Of a DNA stretch of 64,000 nucleotides, positions 47,140-57,611 are shown piece after piece. Position numbers and translations under genes: made by a program. Source of the DNA: Carettochelys insculpta (taxonomy: Eukaryota; Chordata; Testudines; Carettochelyidae); the NCBI RefSeq assembly GCF_033958435.1, contig NC_134138.1, positions 77,734,298 through 77,798,297 on the forward strand, written 5' to 3'. The notes under the pieces are model-generated. The model had not been told where the DNA came from. It did not search any database and worked only from the letters and a program-made list of their open reading frames with translations. Within the stretch, counting starts at the first letter, position 1; each line of letters begins with the position of its first letter.

Positions 47140-48417
47140 TCAGCAAGGGTGAGGCTTACTACCAGCAGTTGATCTGGAGGTGTGAACATCAAGGGAGGGG
47201 AAGCTGCTTCTGTATTTAGCCAGCCATTCGCAGTCTTTGTTTAAGCCAGAGCTAAGGGTGTTGAATTTGCAGATGAATTGTAGCTCAGAAATTTCTTTTT
47301 GGAGTCTGGTCCTCAAATTTCTTTGCTGTAGGATAGCTACTTTTAAGTCTGCTACTGTGTGGCCTGGGAGATTGAAGTGCTCTCCTATGGGTTTTTGTAT
47401 ATTGCCATTTCTGATATCTGATTTGTGTGCATTTATTCTTTTACGTAGAGACTGTCCAGTTTGTCCAATGTATATAGCAGAGCGGCATTGCTGGCACATG
47501 ATGGCATAAATTGTATTGGTAGATGTGCAGCTGAATGAACCCACGATGGTGTGGCTGATCTGGTTAGGTCCTGTGATGGTGTTGCTGGTGTAGATATATG
47601 GGCAGACCTGGCAACGAGGTTTGTTACATGGATGGGTCCCTGAGTTAGAGTGACTGTGGTCCGGTGTATAGTTGCTGGTTAGGATTTGCTTCAGGTTGGC
47701 AGGTTGTCTGTGGGCAAGGACTGGTCTGCCTCCCAAGGCCTGGGAAAGTGGGGGATCATTGTCCAGGATGGGTTGTAAATCCCTGATGATGTGCTGTAGA
47801 GGTTTTAGCTGAGGACTGTAGGTGATGGCTAGTGGTGTTCTGTTGGTTTCTCTCTTGGGCTTGTCTTGTAGTAAGAGGCTTTGTGGCACACATCTGGCTC
47901 TGTTGATCTGTTTTTTCACTTCCTCAGCTGGGTATTGCAGTTTCAAGAATGCTTGGTAGAGATCCTGTAGGTGTTTGTCTCTGTCGGAGGGGTTGGAGCA
48001 AATGCGGTTATATCTTAGTGCTTGGCTGTAGACAATGGATCATGTGGTGTGTCTGGGATGGAAGCTGGAGGCATGAAGGTAGGCGTAGCGGTCAGTGGGT
48101 TTACGGTACAGGGTGGTATTGATGTGGCCATCGTGTATTAGCACCGTGGTGTCCAGGAAGTGGATCTCCTGTGTGGTCTGTTCCAGGCTGAGGTTGATGT
48201 TGGGGTGAAAGTTGTTGAAGTCCCAGTGGAATTCCTCCAGCGTCTCCTTCCCATGGGTCCAGATGATGAAGATGTCATCAATGTAGTGTAAGTAGAGATG
48301 GGGTGTTAGTGGACGAGAGCTAAGGAAGCACTGTTCCAGGTCAGCCATGAAAATATTGGCATATTGAGGGGACATGCGGGTACTCATAGCTGTGCTGCTG
48401 ATTTGATCACTTAGCAA
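47140..48417 (-). pseudogene. PLE polyprotein: reverse transcriptase end + GIY-YIG
   Basis: Two adjoining frames share one phase and are separated only by TGA at 48040-48042. The upstream piece holds the reverse transcriptase active site YIDD (48274-48285) within LHYIDDIFIIWTHGKE, then IHFLDTTVLIHDGH. The downstream piece (47140-47946 as an ATG frame) holds TIYAIMCQQCRSAIYIGQTG near 47461-47520 and GEHFNLPGH, the GIY-YIG endonuclease pattern with a zinc-finger-like Cys pair. About 430 residues remain of a protein that is usually 700 or more. The frame is otherwise open, so this is a young copy with a 5' truncation. The same TGA occurs at the matching site of the copy at 29415 (29681-29683). 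Confidence 0.9.
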
Positions 48418-48719
48418 ATTCTTGTAGTGCCTCCCTCATCAAAATTATTGCCCACCTCTGACCTACATGATCTTGGAAAGCAACCTGCCCCACATAGCAT
48501 GAAAAATCCCCAACATCACTGCCAATCTGAAGTGGCTTATGTTCTTAGGGGAGAAAATTCCTTCCCAATCATGCAATAGTTATCAAATACATGTTAAGCA
48601 TATGAGTAAGAACCAGCTATCCAAGCTCATGAGAGAGCAAATTCTCAAAACCACCTCAGAGTACTGGCTTACCTCATCCAATATGTTGTTTCTGGCTGTG
48701 GACATCTTCCATACACTTT
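48418..48719. other. unclassified sequence, perhaps worn CR1 antisense
   Basis: The phrase CCAATCTGAAGTGGCTTATG and GGGGAGAAAATTCCTTCCCA resembles repeat sequence seen in reptile genomes, but no family can be fixed. No open frame of note. Confidence 0.3.
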
Positions 48720-49110
48720 GGCTGGGTCTACACTTGCCCCCAACTTTGAAGGGAGCATGTTAGTCAAGGAGATGGGAGATAACTAATGAAGTGCTGCAGC
48801 AAATACTCAGAATTTCATTAGGCTAATTCTCCCCCGAGGCAACTTCAAATTGTCAAACTTGGAAGTGCTGGCATGGGTGTAGTAAAGGCACTTTGAAAGA
48901 GGAGTAAGAACACTCCCAAGTAGTGTGGGCACTTTGAAGTGCCTGCGGATACATGCATGCTTGTACTTCCAAGTTTGACACTTGGAATTTGCCACGGGGG
49001 AGAATTAGCCTAAAGAAGTTCTGCATATTCACTGCAGCTCTTCATTCGTAATCTCCCAACACCCTGATTAAAATGCTCCCTTCAAAGTTGGGGGCAAGTG
49101 TATACAAGCC
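48720..49110. mobile_element. foldback MITE with arms of about 190 bp
   Basis: Starts GGCTGGGTCTACACTTGCCC and ends GGGCAAGTGTATACAAGCC. The inner arms also pair: CCCCCAACTTTGAAGGGAGC against GCTCCCTTCAAAGTTGGGGG, and AATTCTCCCCCGAGGCAA against TGCCACGGGGGAGAATTAG. The whole element is therefore one imperfect inverted repeat. Flanks TTT and ATT are not an exact duplication. Confidence 0.88.
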
Positions 49111-51450
49111 ATTTGAGTCCCATGGTTCATGCCATTTTTACTGGGCCACCATGTTGTAGCACACATTATTTATCAGCCGTTTTACTTCCAGAGGGTCCCA
49201 CTGGTTTTGGCATCTGTTCTAGAATATCCTCAGGAAGGCTATATTCAGCTAATAAACACAGTGATGGAGAACAAAACTTGTCCAAATTACTCAAAGTGAT
49301 TTATTTGTCCATAAGAAGCAGAAAGAAATGCATAAAATCTAAGAAGAGCCTACATATGTCTCTTATATAAACTTGGCTGTCCCTTGGAAGCTTAGGGAGG
49401 TTCTCACTTGTCCTTACAACATTGGCAACTGGGACCATGTTACAACCTTTTTTACTAGGTTGGGTGATAACATTACCTGTCATTGATATTTCGTATGCAA
49501 AACATGTGACATTAGATGAGATTTAGAGAAAACGTTGTGATATTTTAAACAAATTAGCCATAAGAAACACTAAAGCTTTGCTGCTACCAGAGATCTCATT
49601 CTGTGGTTAATTTGGTTTGATGATGATGATGATGATGATGATGTGCTTTTACAAATAAGAGGACATTTTCCTTCCATATTCACAGCCTTTGATGTCATTT
49701 ATTTTCACGTACCAAATGTTCTAAATGGGTGAAAGTCCTCATGCAGTGCTTTAGTATAGGAGCCAGATGTTCAGCGCCATTTTTTTTCAATAAGAAGAAA
49801 TTGACTGTTTTTCTCAGAGCTAAATAATTACAAAACCAAACTCTGCCTTAAGCTTATTTTGGTGTTACTTTTTACCTTTAAAAGATAATAAAAGATAAGG
49901 AGGGATGAAGCTTTACATGGGCTGAAGGAATCTGAACTTCTATTTCAGGGATTATGCATCTTATTCATATACAGGGTAGTTAATTAAAATATTTTGTTTA
50001 GTGTCTTCTCTTACTTTCTTCCTGTTAATTTACTCCAAAGTACCCTTCCTCAGACTAACACAGATCAGACTAATAAGTAGGCATATCACCATGTCCTCAT
50101 TACATTACTTTGTCCTTTTAGCTTCAGTTTGGACCTACCCACAAGTAGCCTCCAGCTATGTCTCTGTGTTTTTGTGAGTTCCAGACAGACAGCCACATGT
50201 TGGACCTTACCAGCCTTGACTATACTGCAGGATGATCCCAACACACTATGTCTTAGATTTTCCCCCAGAAATACAAGTCCTGTATTGCATAGCCCTCTCC
50301 AGGACAATACACATATGTTAAAGTCCGTTATTTCTTTTAAGAGAATATTATGCCACCTTGCTAGTGCTTCAGATACTTCAATTTAAAACACACTGGATTA
50401 GATAAAACAGTAAAACAAAATTATTAGCTACAAAGGGTTAGAATTTAAAATAATAGTATTAGTGATGCATAAAGTCAGAAGTAGTTATGAGAAAAATAAA
50501 GATAACACAACTAATGCCTGAGTTAACAAACTACGTTAAATGCAAAGCAATGTTTTTCTGTCCTTATGCTTTTGATAGTCTTACTAGTTACACTTCTTAA
50601 ATCAGGACCCCCTTTTCTGTTTAATAGATGTGTTCTTTGTTCCTTTTTGTGTAGTGTGTCCATGGACAGAAAGTGAGGTTGGGTTGTCTGACCCTTCTTT
50701 TTCTAGTTTGTTTCCCATTTTAGAAGCATTTTAGAGGCATTTCCATGCTGTTTATTTTGTCCTTGCCCCTTTTTGTGACAAAAAATGGCCACTTAGCAAG
50801 TAATAGCTCATCAGCTATTTTTTTACATTTGCTTGAGACATCAGCATGCTCTTTGTTTCTGATTAACTGGTTTGCCTTGTTCCCTTCTCAGGAAAACAAT
50901 ACTTTTATTCATGATCTTAGCTTATAGTTGTAGCTTTACATGCAACCCTGCTACATAACATTTTGTCACAATATTATTCATCAGCAAAGGAAATTGAAAA
51001 TATCTCACAAAGCATAGTTTGTACAAAGCTTATCAGAAGAGTATGTGGGGTGTGAACACTGGGGGTATACTCTGTCACAATGACAAAATTAGTGTGTCTT
51101 TTGCTAGGCCCCAGTTAGTGGGGGAGTGGTCTACCACCAACCCAGTGGAAACTCTCACCAAAACCCACTGAGCTCACTAGGGTGGAGGTACCACTCGTGC
51201 ACCCTGCCTAGGTCACTTCCTACTACTTGTTGCATTGCCACGATCCACCAGATTTCAGGGTCCTTGCGTTCTGCAGCTCCCATCACTCCCCAGAGCTCTG
51301 CTGGTTCTGAAGAAGTGTCCCAATCTCTGGCTCCTGCTGTCTGACTGTACAGTTGGTTTGCCTCTGAAGCTCCTGTGACAGGTCCTTTTTCCTCTGTCAG
51401 CCAGCCAAGACGGAGCTAAATTGCTCCCTTTAATACTAGCACCACGCTTG
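49111..51450. other. no recognised gene; (GAT)n at 49619-49643
   Basis: AT-rich spacer with one (GAT)8 microsatellite. Short open frames (49098-49370, 50129-50386, 51126-51344) show no recognised domain. It would be intron in the peroxidasin-like model. Confidence 0.45.
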
Positions 51451-51894
51451 GGCTATGTCTACACTACAGCAATCCGTTGACAGAGGTTACTGTCAGAAGG
51501 TATCTTCTGACAAAACATCTGTTAACAGATCGCAGCCACACACAAAAGCAGATCACTCTGTAGATCTGTTCTGTCCATAGAGAGTGGCTGGACTGCCTGG
51601 CCACTCTCTCAACAGAATGACCAACTGGCAGCACAGCAGACAGGGCTGCCTGGTGACCTGAAAGCCCTGTCTCTCGACAGAGGGTCTACTGGAGCATTCA
51701 TATGGCTTTTTGGTTGACAGATTTTGTTGAGAAAGGCATTCTGTCTCATGGGGGAGAGATAGAAGGCTGCCAATGAAATGCCAAGTTCTGTCAACAGTAT
51801 GTTGACAGAATGCATTTTTATTGTGGATGCTCTGTGAATTTTGTCAAGAAAACTGGGATTTTCTCAAAAAAAACCCTCTAGTGTAGTTATAGCC
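51451..51894. mobile_element. MITE with TTG target duplication
   Basis: Starts GGCTATGTCTACACTACAGC and ends CTCTAGTGTAGTTATAGCC, flanked by TTG at 51448-51450 and 51895-51897. The interior repeats CTGTCAACAG/TTGTTGAGA-type motifs and the palindrome-forming AGATCACTCTGTAGATCTG. No coding capacity. Confidence 0.82.
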
Positions 51895-52098
51895 TTGGAG
51901 AATTCTCAGCAGAGCAGAAAGGGCATGGCTTTCTCAGCTCTTAGTGCAGGGTTAATATTCTCACACTCAGTGCAGGGTGCAGGTACCCCATCATATAAGC
52001 TGCAATCAAAATGTACACAAGAGCTCTAGAGTACTGTTTTCACTTGTGAAAATTTTATAAATAACTGAAAGAACATTCCAATTTCTGCAGGTTACTTT

Positions 52099-52808
52099 GG
52101 CTGCGTCTACACGTGCACGCTACTTCGAAGTAGCGGCACCAACTTCGAAATAGCGCCCGTCACGTCTACACGTGTTGGGCGCTATTTCGAAGTTGAAATC
52201 GACGTTAGGCGGCGAGACGTCGAAGTCGCTAACCCCATGAGCGGATGGGAATAGCGCCCTACTTCGACGTTCAACATCGAAGTAGGGACGTGTAGACGAT
52301 CCGCGTCCCGCAACATCGAAATAGCGGGGTCCTCCATGGCGGCCATCAGCTGGGGGGTTGAGAGATACTCTCTCTCCAGCCCTTGCGGGGCTCTGTGGTC
52401 ACCGTGGGCAGCAGCCCTTAGCCCAGGGCTTCTGGCTGCTGCTGCTGCAGCTGGGGGTCCGTGCTGCATATACAGGGTCTGCAACTAGTTGTTGGCTCTG
52501 TGTATCTTGCACTGTTTAATGAAAGTGTGTCTGGGAGGGGCCCTTTAAGGGAGCGACTTGCTGTTGAGTCCGCCCCGTGACCCTGTCTGCAGCTGTGCCT
52601 GGCTCCCTTATTTCGATGTGTGCTACTTTGGCGTGTAGACGTTCCCTTGCTGTGCCTATTTCGATGTTGGGCTGAGCAACGTCGAAGTTGAACATCGACG
52701 TTGCCAGCCCTGGAGGACGTGTAGACGTTATTCATCGAAATAGCCTATTTCGATGTCGCAACATCGAAATAAGCTATTTCGAAGTTGGGTGCACGTGTAG
52801 ACGTAGCC
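52099..52808 (-). mobile_element. 710-bp Harbinger MITE, copy B
   Basis: Starts GGCTGCGTCTACACGTGCAC, ends GTGCACGTGTAGACGTAGCC, with TTT at 52096-52098 and 52809-52811. It has exactly the same length as copy A (30225-30934) and is its reverse complement. A shared 100-codon open frame is identical residue for residue in both, although it is not thought to be coding, which shows how little they have diverged. Confidence 0.93.
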
Positions 52809-52814
52809 TTTGTG

Positions 52815-53300
52815 TGATTTATCGAACTGTAGAAATTAGAGATGGTGAGGATATAAACATTTCTACCAGTAGTCTAATCCATGCTACTCCTCGATACATT
52901 CCTACAGGATACTTTCCAGTGCTTTATCTAGCTTAAGTTTAAATGACAAATTGTCATCCATCATATTTTGAAACAGCTTTCTAATATATAGCATACATGC
53001 TTCTTTTCTCCATTTCCTCCTATTAGTTTACTCTCATCCCCTGGCACATTTTTTTCTTTGATGTTTCTATCTTCCAAATACTTGTAGACAGTTCTAATAT
53101 TCCCCTTAGCTTTTGTTTGGCCAAGCTGTTATATTTCTTTTAATCTTTTTTTCATGAATCAGTCCCTTCAGCTCTTTAAATAGTCAGTTCTTTTCTGAAT
53201 TTTCTCCAGTTTTTCTAAAACTTTCTTTCATTGAGGTTCAAGAATCGAATGCTATATTATAGGACTGGTTTTTATCAGTGATTATTACCTCCTTGGTCTG
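52815..53300 (-). mobile_element. old CR1 3' region, antisense
   Basis: CTGTAGAAATTAGAGATGG, CCAGTGCTTTATCTAGCTTA, TTAAATGACAAATTGTCATC and, further on, TTTTCTCCAGTTTTTCTAAA followed by an AAGAATCGAATGCTATATTAT segment correspond to the complement of the CR1 3' third, compared with 17540-17990. It is highly diverged. Confidence 0.6.
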
Positions 53301-53843
53301 TGACATTGTCTGTGCTTTAAAAATTAAAATAAATATTGCATTACTAGCTCAAATTTAATTTTCACTGTCAGTCTTAGCCCTCTTTCAGTATTACTGCCTT
53401 CCAAATATCTGCCTCCTATTGACAAGACTTCTCTCCCTCCTCCCTCATCTTCTAGGTAAATTGACTTACATTTTCCATTTTAAATATCGGTTGTTACCTG
53501 CCCATATTTCAAACTTATATTTTGAGTTCCTGGATAGTAATTACATTTTAGCCCTCTCTGGTATTCATATCACCTCCCACTTTAGCTGTTGTTGCTATCA
53601 CTTCAGCTTTTCTTCATGATCCTGTTTAATCAATGGTACATTTGCCATTAACTAATCCAGCAGCAGGAGCAGAACCAGAGTCTATAAGAAATTCAATAAG
53701 GTCTATATCACAAACACTTTATGATAAAGGAGGTTTATCCAGGGATAAATGCCATTATTATCATTGAACTTAAGAATCACAAATGGATTCTTACATTTCT
53801 CTTTTATATGGGTCAATTAATTGCTTCAAATGTTATGTTTCAG
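53301..53843. other. no gene; leads into a splice acceptor
   Basis: AT-rich spacer. Its end (TTTCTCTTTTATATGGGTCA, TTGCTTCAAATGTTATGTTTCAG, ending 53843) has the make-up of an intron 3' end, upstream of the peroxidase exon. Confidence 0.5.
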
Positions 53844-55351
53844 AGTTTTACTACAGTGACCTGGTTTTCCCATACTGTCTCAGTCTGATTACCAATCTCT
53901 CTCAACATACCACTCAGAAACATTTCCCAAACTGCTCTGCCATCTGTTTCCACTAAAAGTACAGAATCTACAAAGGAAAAATGTGACAGCCTACAGTACC
54001 CATTGTGAGGTGTTTCTTTGATTGCTTTTAAGTGGATCCTTAAACCCGTGTTTGAAAATGGCTTTAACTGACCTGAAGTGTTGGTCATGATCCTTTGTGT
54101 AACAGCTACACTCTTCCATTACCAAAGCTATCTCATCAGAAGTCATTGGTACAGAGGTCATAGCTTCTGATGATAGGTACACTCACATGCTCATGCAGTG
54201 GAGCCAGTTTTTAGACCATGATTTGGATCACGGAATGCCCGCACTGAGTATATCTCATTTTTTCTGTTGGACAGGTATGTAGCTCAGTGTGTGCTAATGA
54301 TCCACCTTGTTTCTCCATCAGCATTCCTCAGAATGATCCCTGAGTGAAAAATTCTACATGCACATTCTTTGTTCACTCATGCCCAGTTTGTGGTAGTGGA
54401 TGACTTCTTTAATAATGACTTCAGTGTTTGCCAGAGAGAAGATAGATCATCTAACATCACATATCAATTCTTCTAATGTTTCTGCAAGCTGTTTTAGGGA
54501 AACAGCATTATTGAGGGATAATACAAATCATCATGCTTTCCTCAAGGAAGGCCTCCTTGTCCCATCTTCTGGAAAGCTTTTTTTTACCATTTGCTACAGG
54601 TCCCCCAACTGAATGCACAAGATATGAAATGAAAGCTCTATACCAGGCTTCCTTGCAGGAAACCACCAAAGCCAATGAGCAGCTGGGCCTCACAGCCATG
54701 TACACTTTGCGGTTCCATGAACATAACAGCATAGCAAGGGCACTATTGAAAATGAATCCTCACTGGGTTGGACATACTGTTTACGGTGAAGCCAGAAAGA
54801 TTGTTGGTGCAGAAATGCAGCATATTACCTATAGCCACTGGCTCCTCAAGATCCTTTGGGACCATGGCTTGAAGATGACGGGTGACTAGAAAGGCTGTGA
54901 CACCAATGTGAATGCCAGGATTATTAATGCCTTTGCAACTGCTGCTTTTAGGTTTTTGTCACACACTGATCAATCCAATTATTTTATAACTTGAATAAGA
55001 CCTTTGGAGAAATCCCAGAAGCCCCCCTTCCACTCCACAAAGTTTTCTTTTCACCATTCTGGATAGTCCAGGAAGGTGGCATTGATCCAATGCTGTGTGC
55101 TCTTTTTGGTGTTACTGGTAAAATAAGAGTGTCTTCTCAGCTTTTGAACCTGCAGCTGATGATGAAGCTCTTCTCCATGGCACATGTGGAGCCCCAGATC
55201 TGGCAGCTACAAATACCCAGAGAAAGGCTGTGACCATGGGATTCCTGCGTGTGTTGACTTCAGGGTTTTTTGTCGTTTAACCTTAGTTCAGAAGTCTGAA
55301 GATCTCCACAATGAGATTAAAGATATAAAGATTCGAGAAAATGTGAAAAAG
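53844..55351 (+). pseudogene. peroxidasin-like haem-peroxidase exon, decayed
   Basis: Reading across frames gives, in peroxidasin order: FYYSDLVFPYCLSLITNLS (53846 on), CSAICFH then KYR, SLIAF then FENGFN, YTHMLMQWSQFLDHDLD (about 54180-54232), ANDPPCFSI (54297 on), [24 protein letters not shown] (about 54585), [12 protein letters not shown] (about 54675), [34 protein letters not shown] (about 54797), [65 protein letters not shown] and NEIKDIKIRE (about 55310). The distal Asp-His pair of LDHDL survives. The Arg usually before EHN is His, and the proximal-His segment is damaged. At least eight stops or frameshifts are present, such as TAG after MTGD near 54887. It is intronless because vertebrate peroxidasins encode most of this domain in one large exon (from memory), and the acceptor at 53843 argues against a processed copy. 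Confidence 0.85.
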
Positions 55352-55376
55352 GGGAAGTAGTGAAAATACACTTCCT

Positions 55377-55795
55377 GGCCACATCTACACTAGCAAGTTC
55401 TTTTGGAAAATCAGGCCAATCCACACACAAAATGCACACCTTCGATCTGACATCAAAAGAACGTGGTTCTCTTTCAGAAGTCATCTTCCACTCATGGATC
55501 AGGAAGAGCACCTACTTTCGGAAGCTTTTTTTTTTAAAAAAAAAAAAAAAGCATGTGTGGATGCTCTGCGGGCCTCTCTTTTTTGAAAGAGCAGTCCTCA
55601 TGGTGCCAAATTTTTTGATTCTTGTCCCATTCTTTCAAAAGAGCGGGGCCTGTGTGGGTGCTCTCTGTCAAAAGAGCAGATCAGTCTTTCAATCTGCTTT
55701 TTTTGTGTGTATGCACTCTTGGGAAATACATTTTTTTTTGGAAGAGATATTCTAGAAAAACTTCTTTCACAAGATTGCTGCAGTGTACATTAGCC
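55377..55795 (+). mobile_element. MITE, same family as 9788-10193
   Basis: Starts GGCCACATCTACACTAGCAA and ends TGCTGCAGTGTACATTAGCC. Flanks are CCT and ACT, not exact. It contains a long A/T run at 55527-55550. The blocks GGGCCTCTCTTTTTTGAAAG and GATTCTTGTCCCATTCTTTC appear as complements in the copy at 9788. Confidence 0.75.
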
Positions 55796-56280
55796 ACTAT
55801 GTGTGGCACATGGCAGTTAATAGTGTACCTGAATGTTTCATCAAAAGCCATAGCAAGTCTGTTTCTAAATGGTTTTAAAATTGTTGAACTGCAAACTCCC
55901 TCTTGAAATCCCACTCATATACTTCTCCTTTTCCAAGTAATTTCCTACCCACTTTTTCAAACAGGATTGATGATATCACTCTCCTTCCAGATCTATAACT
56001 CCCTCTCTCTACTCTTCCCTCGGACTTTTCAGAACATTTTCTTCCCAGTAACTAGAACTGACCTTTTCTGCCTGCTCTTCTCAGTTGCTCTGCCTTCCTT
56101 TTTGATCCCTTTCATCTCCCAGCTGAATTATCTTACCCTCACTTTTAAGCTTTCCTTTCCCCTTTTAATTAACCTGCTGTTGTCCTCTGGCCTCTTTCCT
56201 ACAAGCATGGTAAGATTTATCACCCTCAGCTCCATCTATCTCTCCATCTGTTTCTTTCCTTTCATGTCCAAACACATTAG
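55796..56280. other. pyrimidine-rich spacer, no gene
   Basis: C/T-rich on the + strand (CTCCCTCTCTCTACTCTTCC and similar), continuing after the MITE to about 57120. Possibly part of a worn repeat. The 122-codon open frame here comes from composition and runs into the MITE. Confidence 0.4.
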
Positions 56281-56991
56281 AGCTGTGTCTACACGTGCAC
56301 GTTACTTCGAAGTAGCGGCACTAACTTCGAAATAGCGCCCGTCGCGGCTACACGCGGCGGGCGCTATTTCGAAGTTAACTTCGACGTTAGGCGACGAGAC
56401 GTCGAAGTCCCTAACCTCATGAGGGGATCGGAATAGCGCCCTACTTCGACTTTCAATGTCGAAGTAGGGACCGTGTAGACGATCCGCGTCCCGCAACGTT
56501 GAAATTGCGGGGTCCTCCATGGCGGCCATCAGCTGGGGGGTTGAGAGATGCTCTCTCTCCAGCCCCTGCGGGGCTCTATGGTCACCGTGGGCAGCAGCCC
56601 TTAGCCCAGGGCTTCTGGCTGCTGCTGTGGCAGCTGGGGATCCATGCTGCAGGCACAGGGTCTGCAACCCGTTGTCGGCTCTGTGTATCTTGTGTTGTTT
56701 AGTGCAACTGTGTCTGGGAGGGGCCCTTTAAGGGAGTGGCTTGCTGTTGAGTCCGCCCTGTGACCCTGTCTGCAGCTGTGCCTGGCACCCTTATTTCGAT
56801 GTGTCCTACTTTGGCGTGTAGACGTTCCCTCGCAGCGCCTATTTCGATGTGGTGCCGCGCAACATGGAAGTTGAACATCGACGTTGCCAGCCCTGGAGGA
56901 CGTGTAGACGTTATTCATCAAAATAGCCTATTTCGATGTTGCTACATCGAAATAAGCTATTTCAATGTAGGCTTCACGTGTAGACGTAGCC
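56281..56991 (-). mobile_element. 711-bp Harbinger MITE, copy C
   Basis: Starts AGCTGTGTCTACACGTGCAC, ends CACGTGTAGACGTAGCC, with TAG at 56278-56280 and 56992-56994. It is full length and in the same orientation as copy B but more diverged than A and B are from each other, including in the left terminus. It inserted in the pyrimidine-rich stretch. Confidence 0.92.
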
Positions 56992-56994
56992 TAG

Positions 56995-57611
56995 AAGAGC
57001 CATTTATAGCTCTTTATCTGAGTTCCCTTCCATTATTTCGATCTTGGACTCTTTGCCTCTCCCACACCCCCATCTGGCTTCCACCCTTTCCACTCCACCA
57101 GAGCTGCCTATAGATTTCTAATAAGCTTTTCTTGACCTAATGTAGAGATGTAGAGACCCATACTCCACCCTCAGCTACCCCCCCCCCGCTTTTTTTTTTT
57201 TTAAATCTGGATCTGAGAGTACTGACGATATCCTCTTTCTCAGCATCTTTTCCTTGGTTGCTTGTTTTGACACAGTCTTCTATTGCTTCTCCTTCTTCTC
57301 TAATCATTCTTTCAGTGTGTTTTAGGTGTCTCCTCCTCCATTCTCCCTTCTACTATGGAATCCTGCTGTGGTTTTTTCTCCTCCTGATTTCTGTGCCTTT
57401 TCTGTGGATGATGTTGCCTGAACACTTACTTCTAGTTACTGTATGTACATTGAAGATGAACAAAGCTGCCTCTCTGCTCTTCACCTAATGCTCCATTCGA
57501 GCACTGCACATGGTTTATCTCACACATGCTTCTGATGTATTGCCATCAACTTAAATTTAATACAGATATGGCATTTGGTTTGCATTTTCCTATAAGCTTT
57601 TCATTCCAATG
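56995..57611. other. no recognised gene
   Basis: Continues the pyrimidine-rich stretch, with poly-C and poly-T at 57180-57203. No domain recognised in the 76-codon frame at 57258-57488. Confidence 0.4.

Larger units (their letters stand above)
46979..48417 (-). mobile_element. Penelope-like element (PLE), 5' truncated
   Basis: On the minus strand the element runs from within the reverse transcriptase (48417) through GIY-YIG to a non-coding tail ending in GGTGCCACAGGACCCTTCGT at about 46979. The tail has the same blocks as the detached tails at 15703, 24371 and 31360, which ties all four to one family. Penelope-like retroelements pair a telomerase-related reverse transcriptase with a GIY-YIG endonuclease. 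Confidence 0.93.

Noticed and set aside
53844..55351. Processed (retrotransposed) peroxidasin pseudogene
   Set aside because: A splice-acceptor-like end precedes it, no poly-A follows it, and two other exons lie upstream with their own acceptors. I therefore favour a gene remnant with introns.
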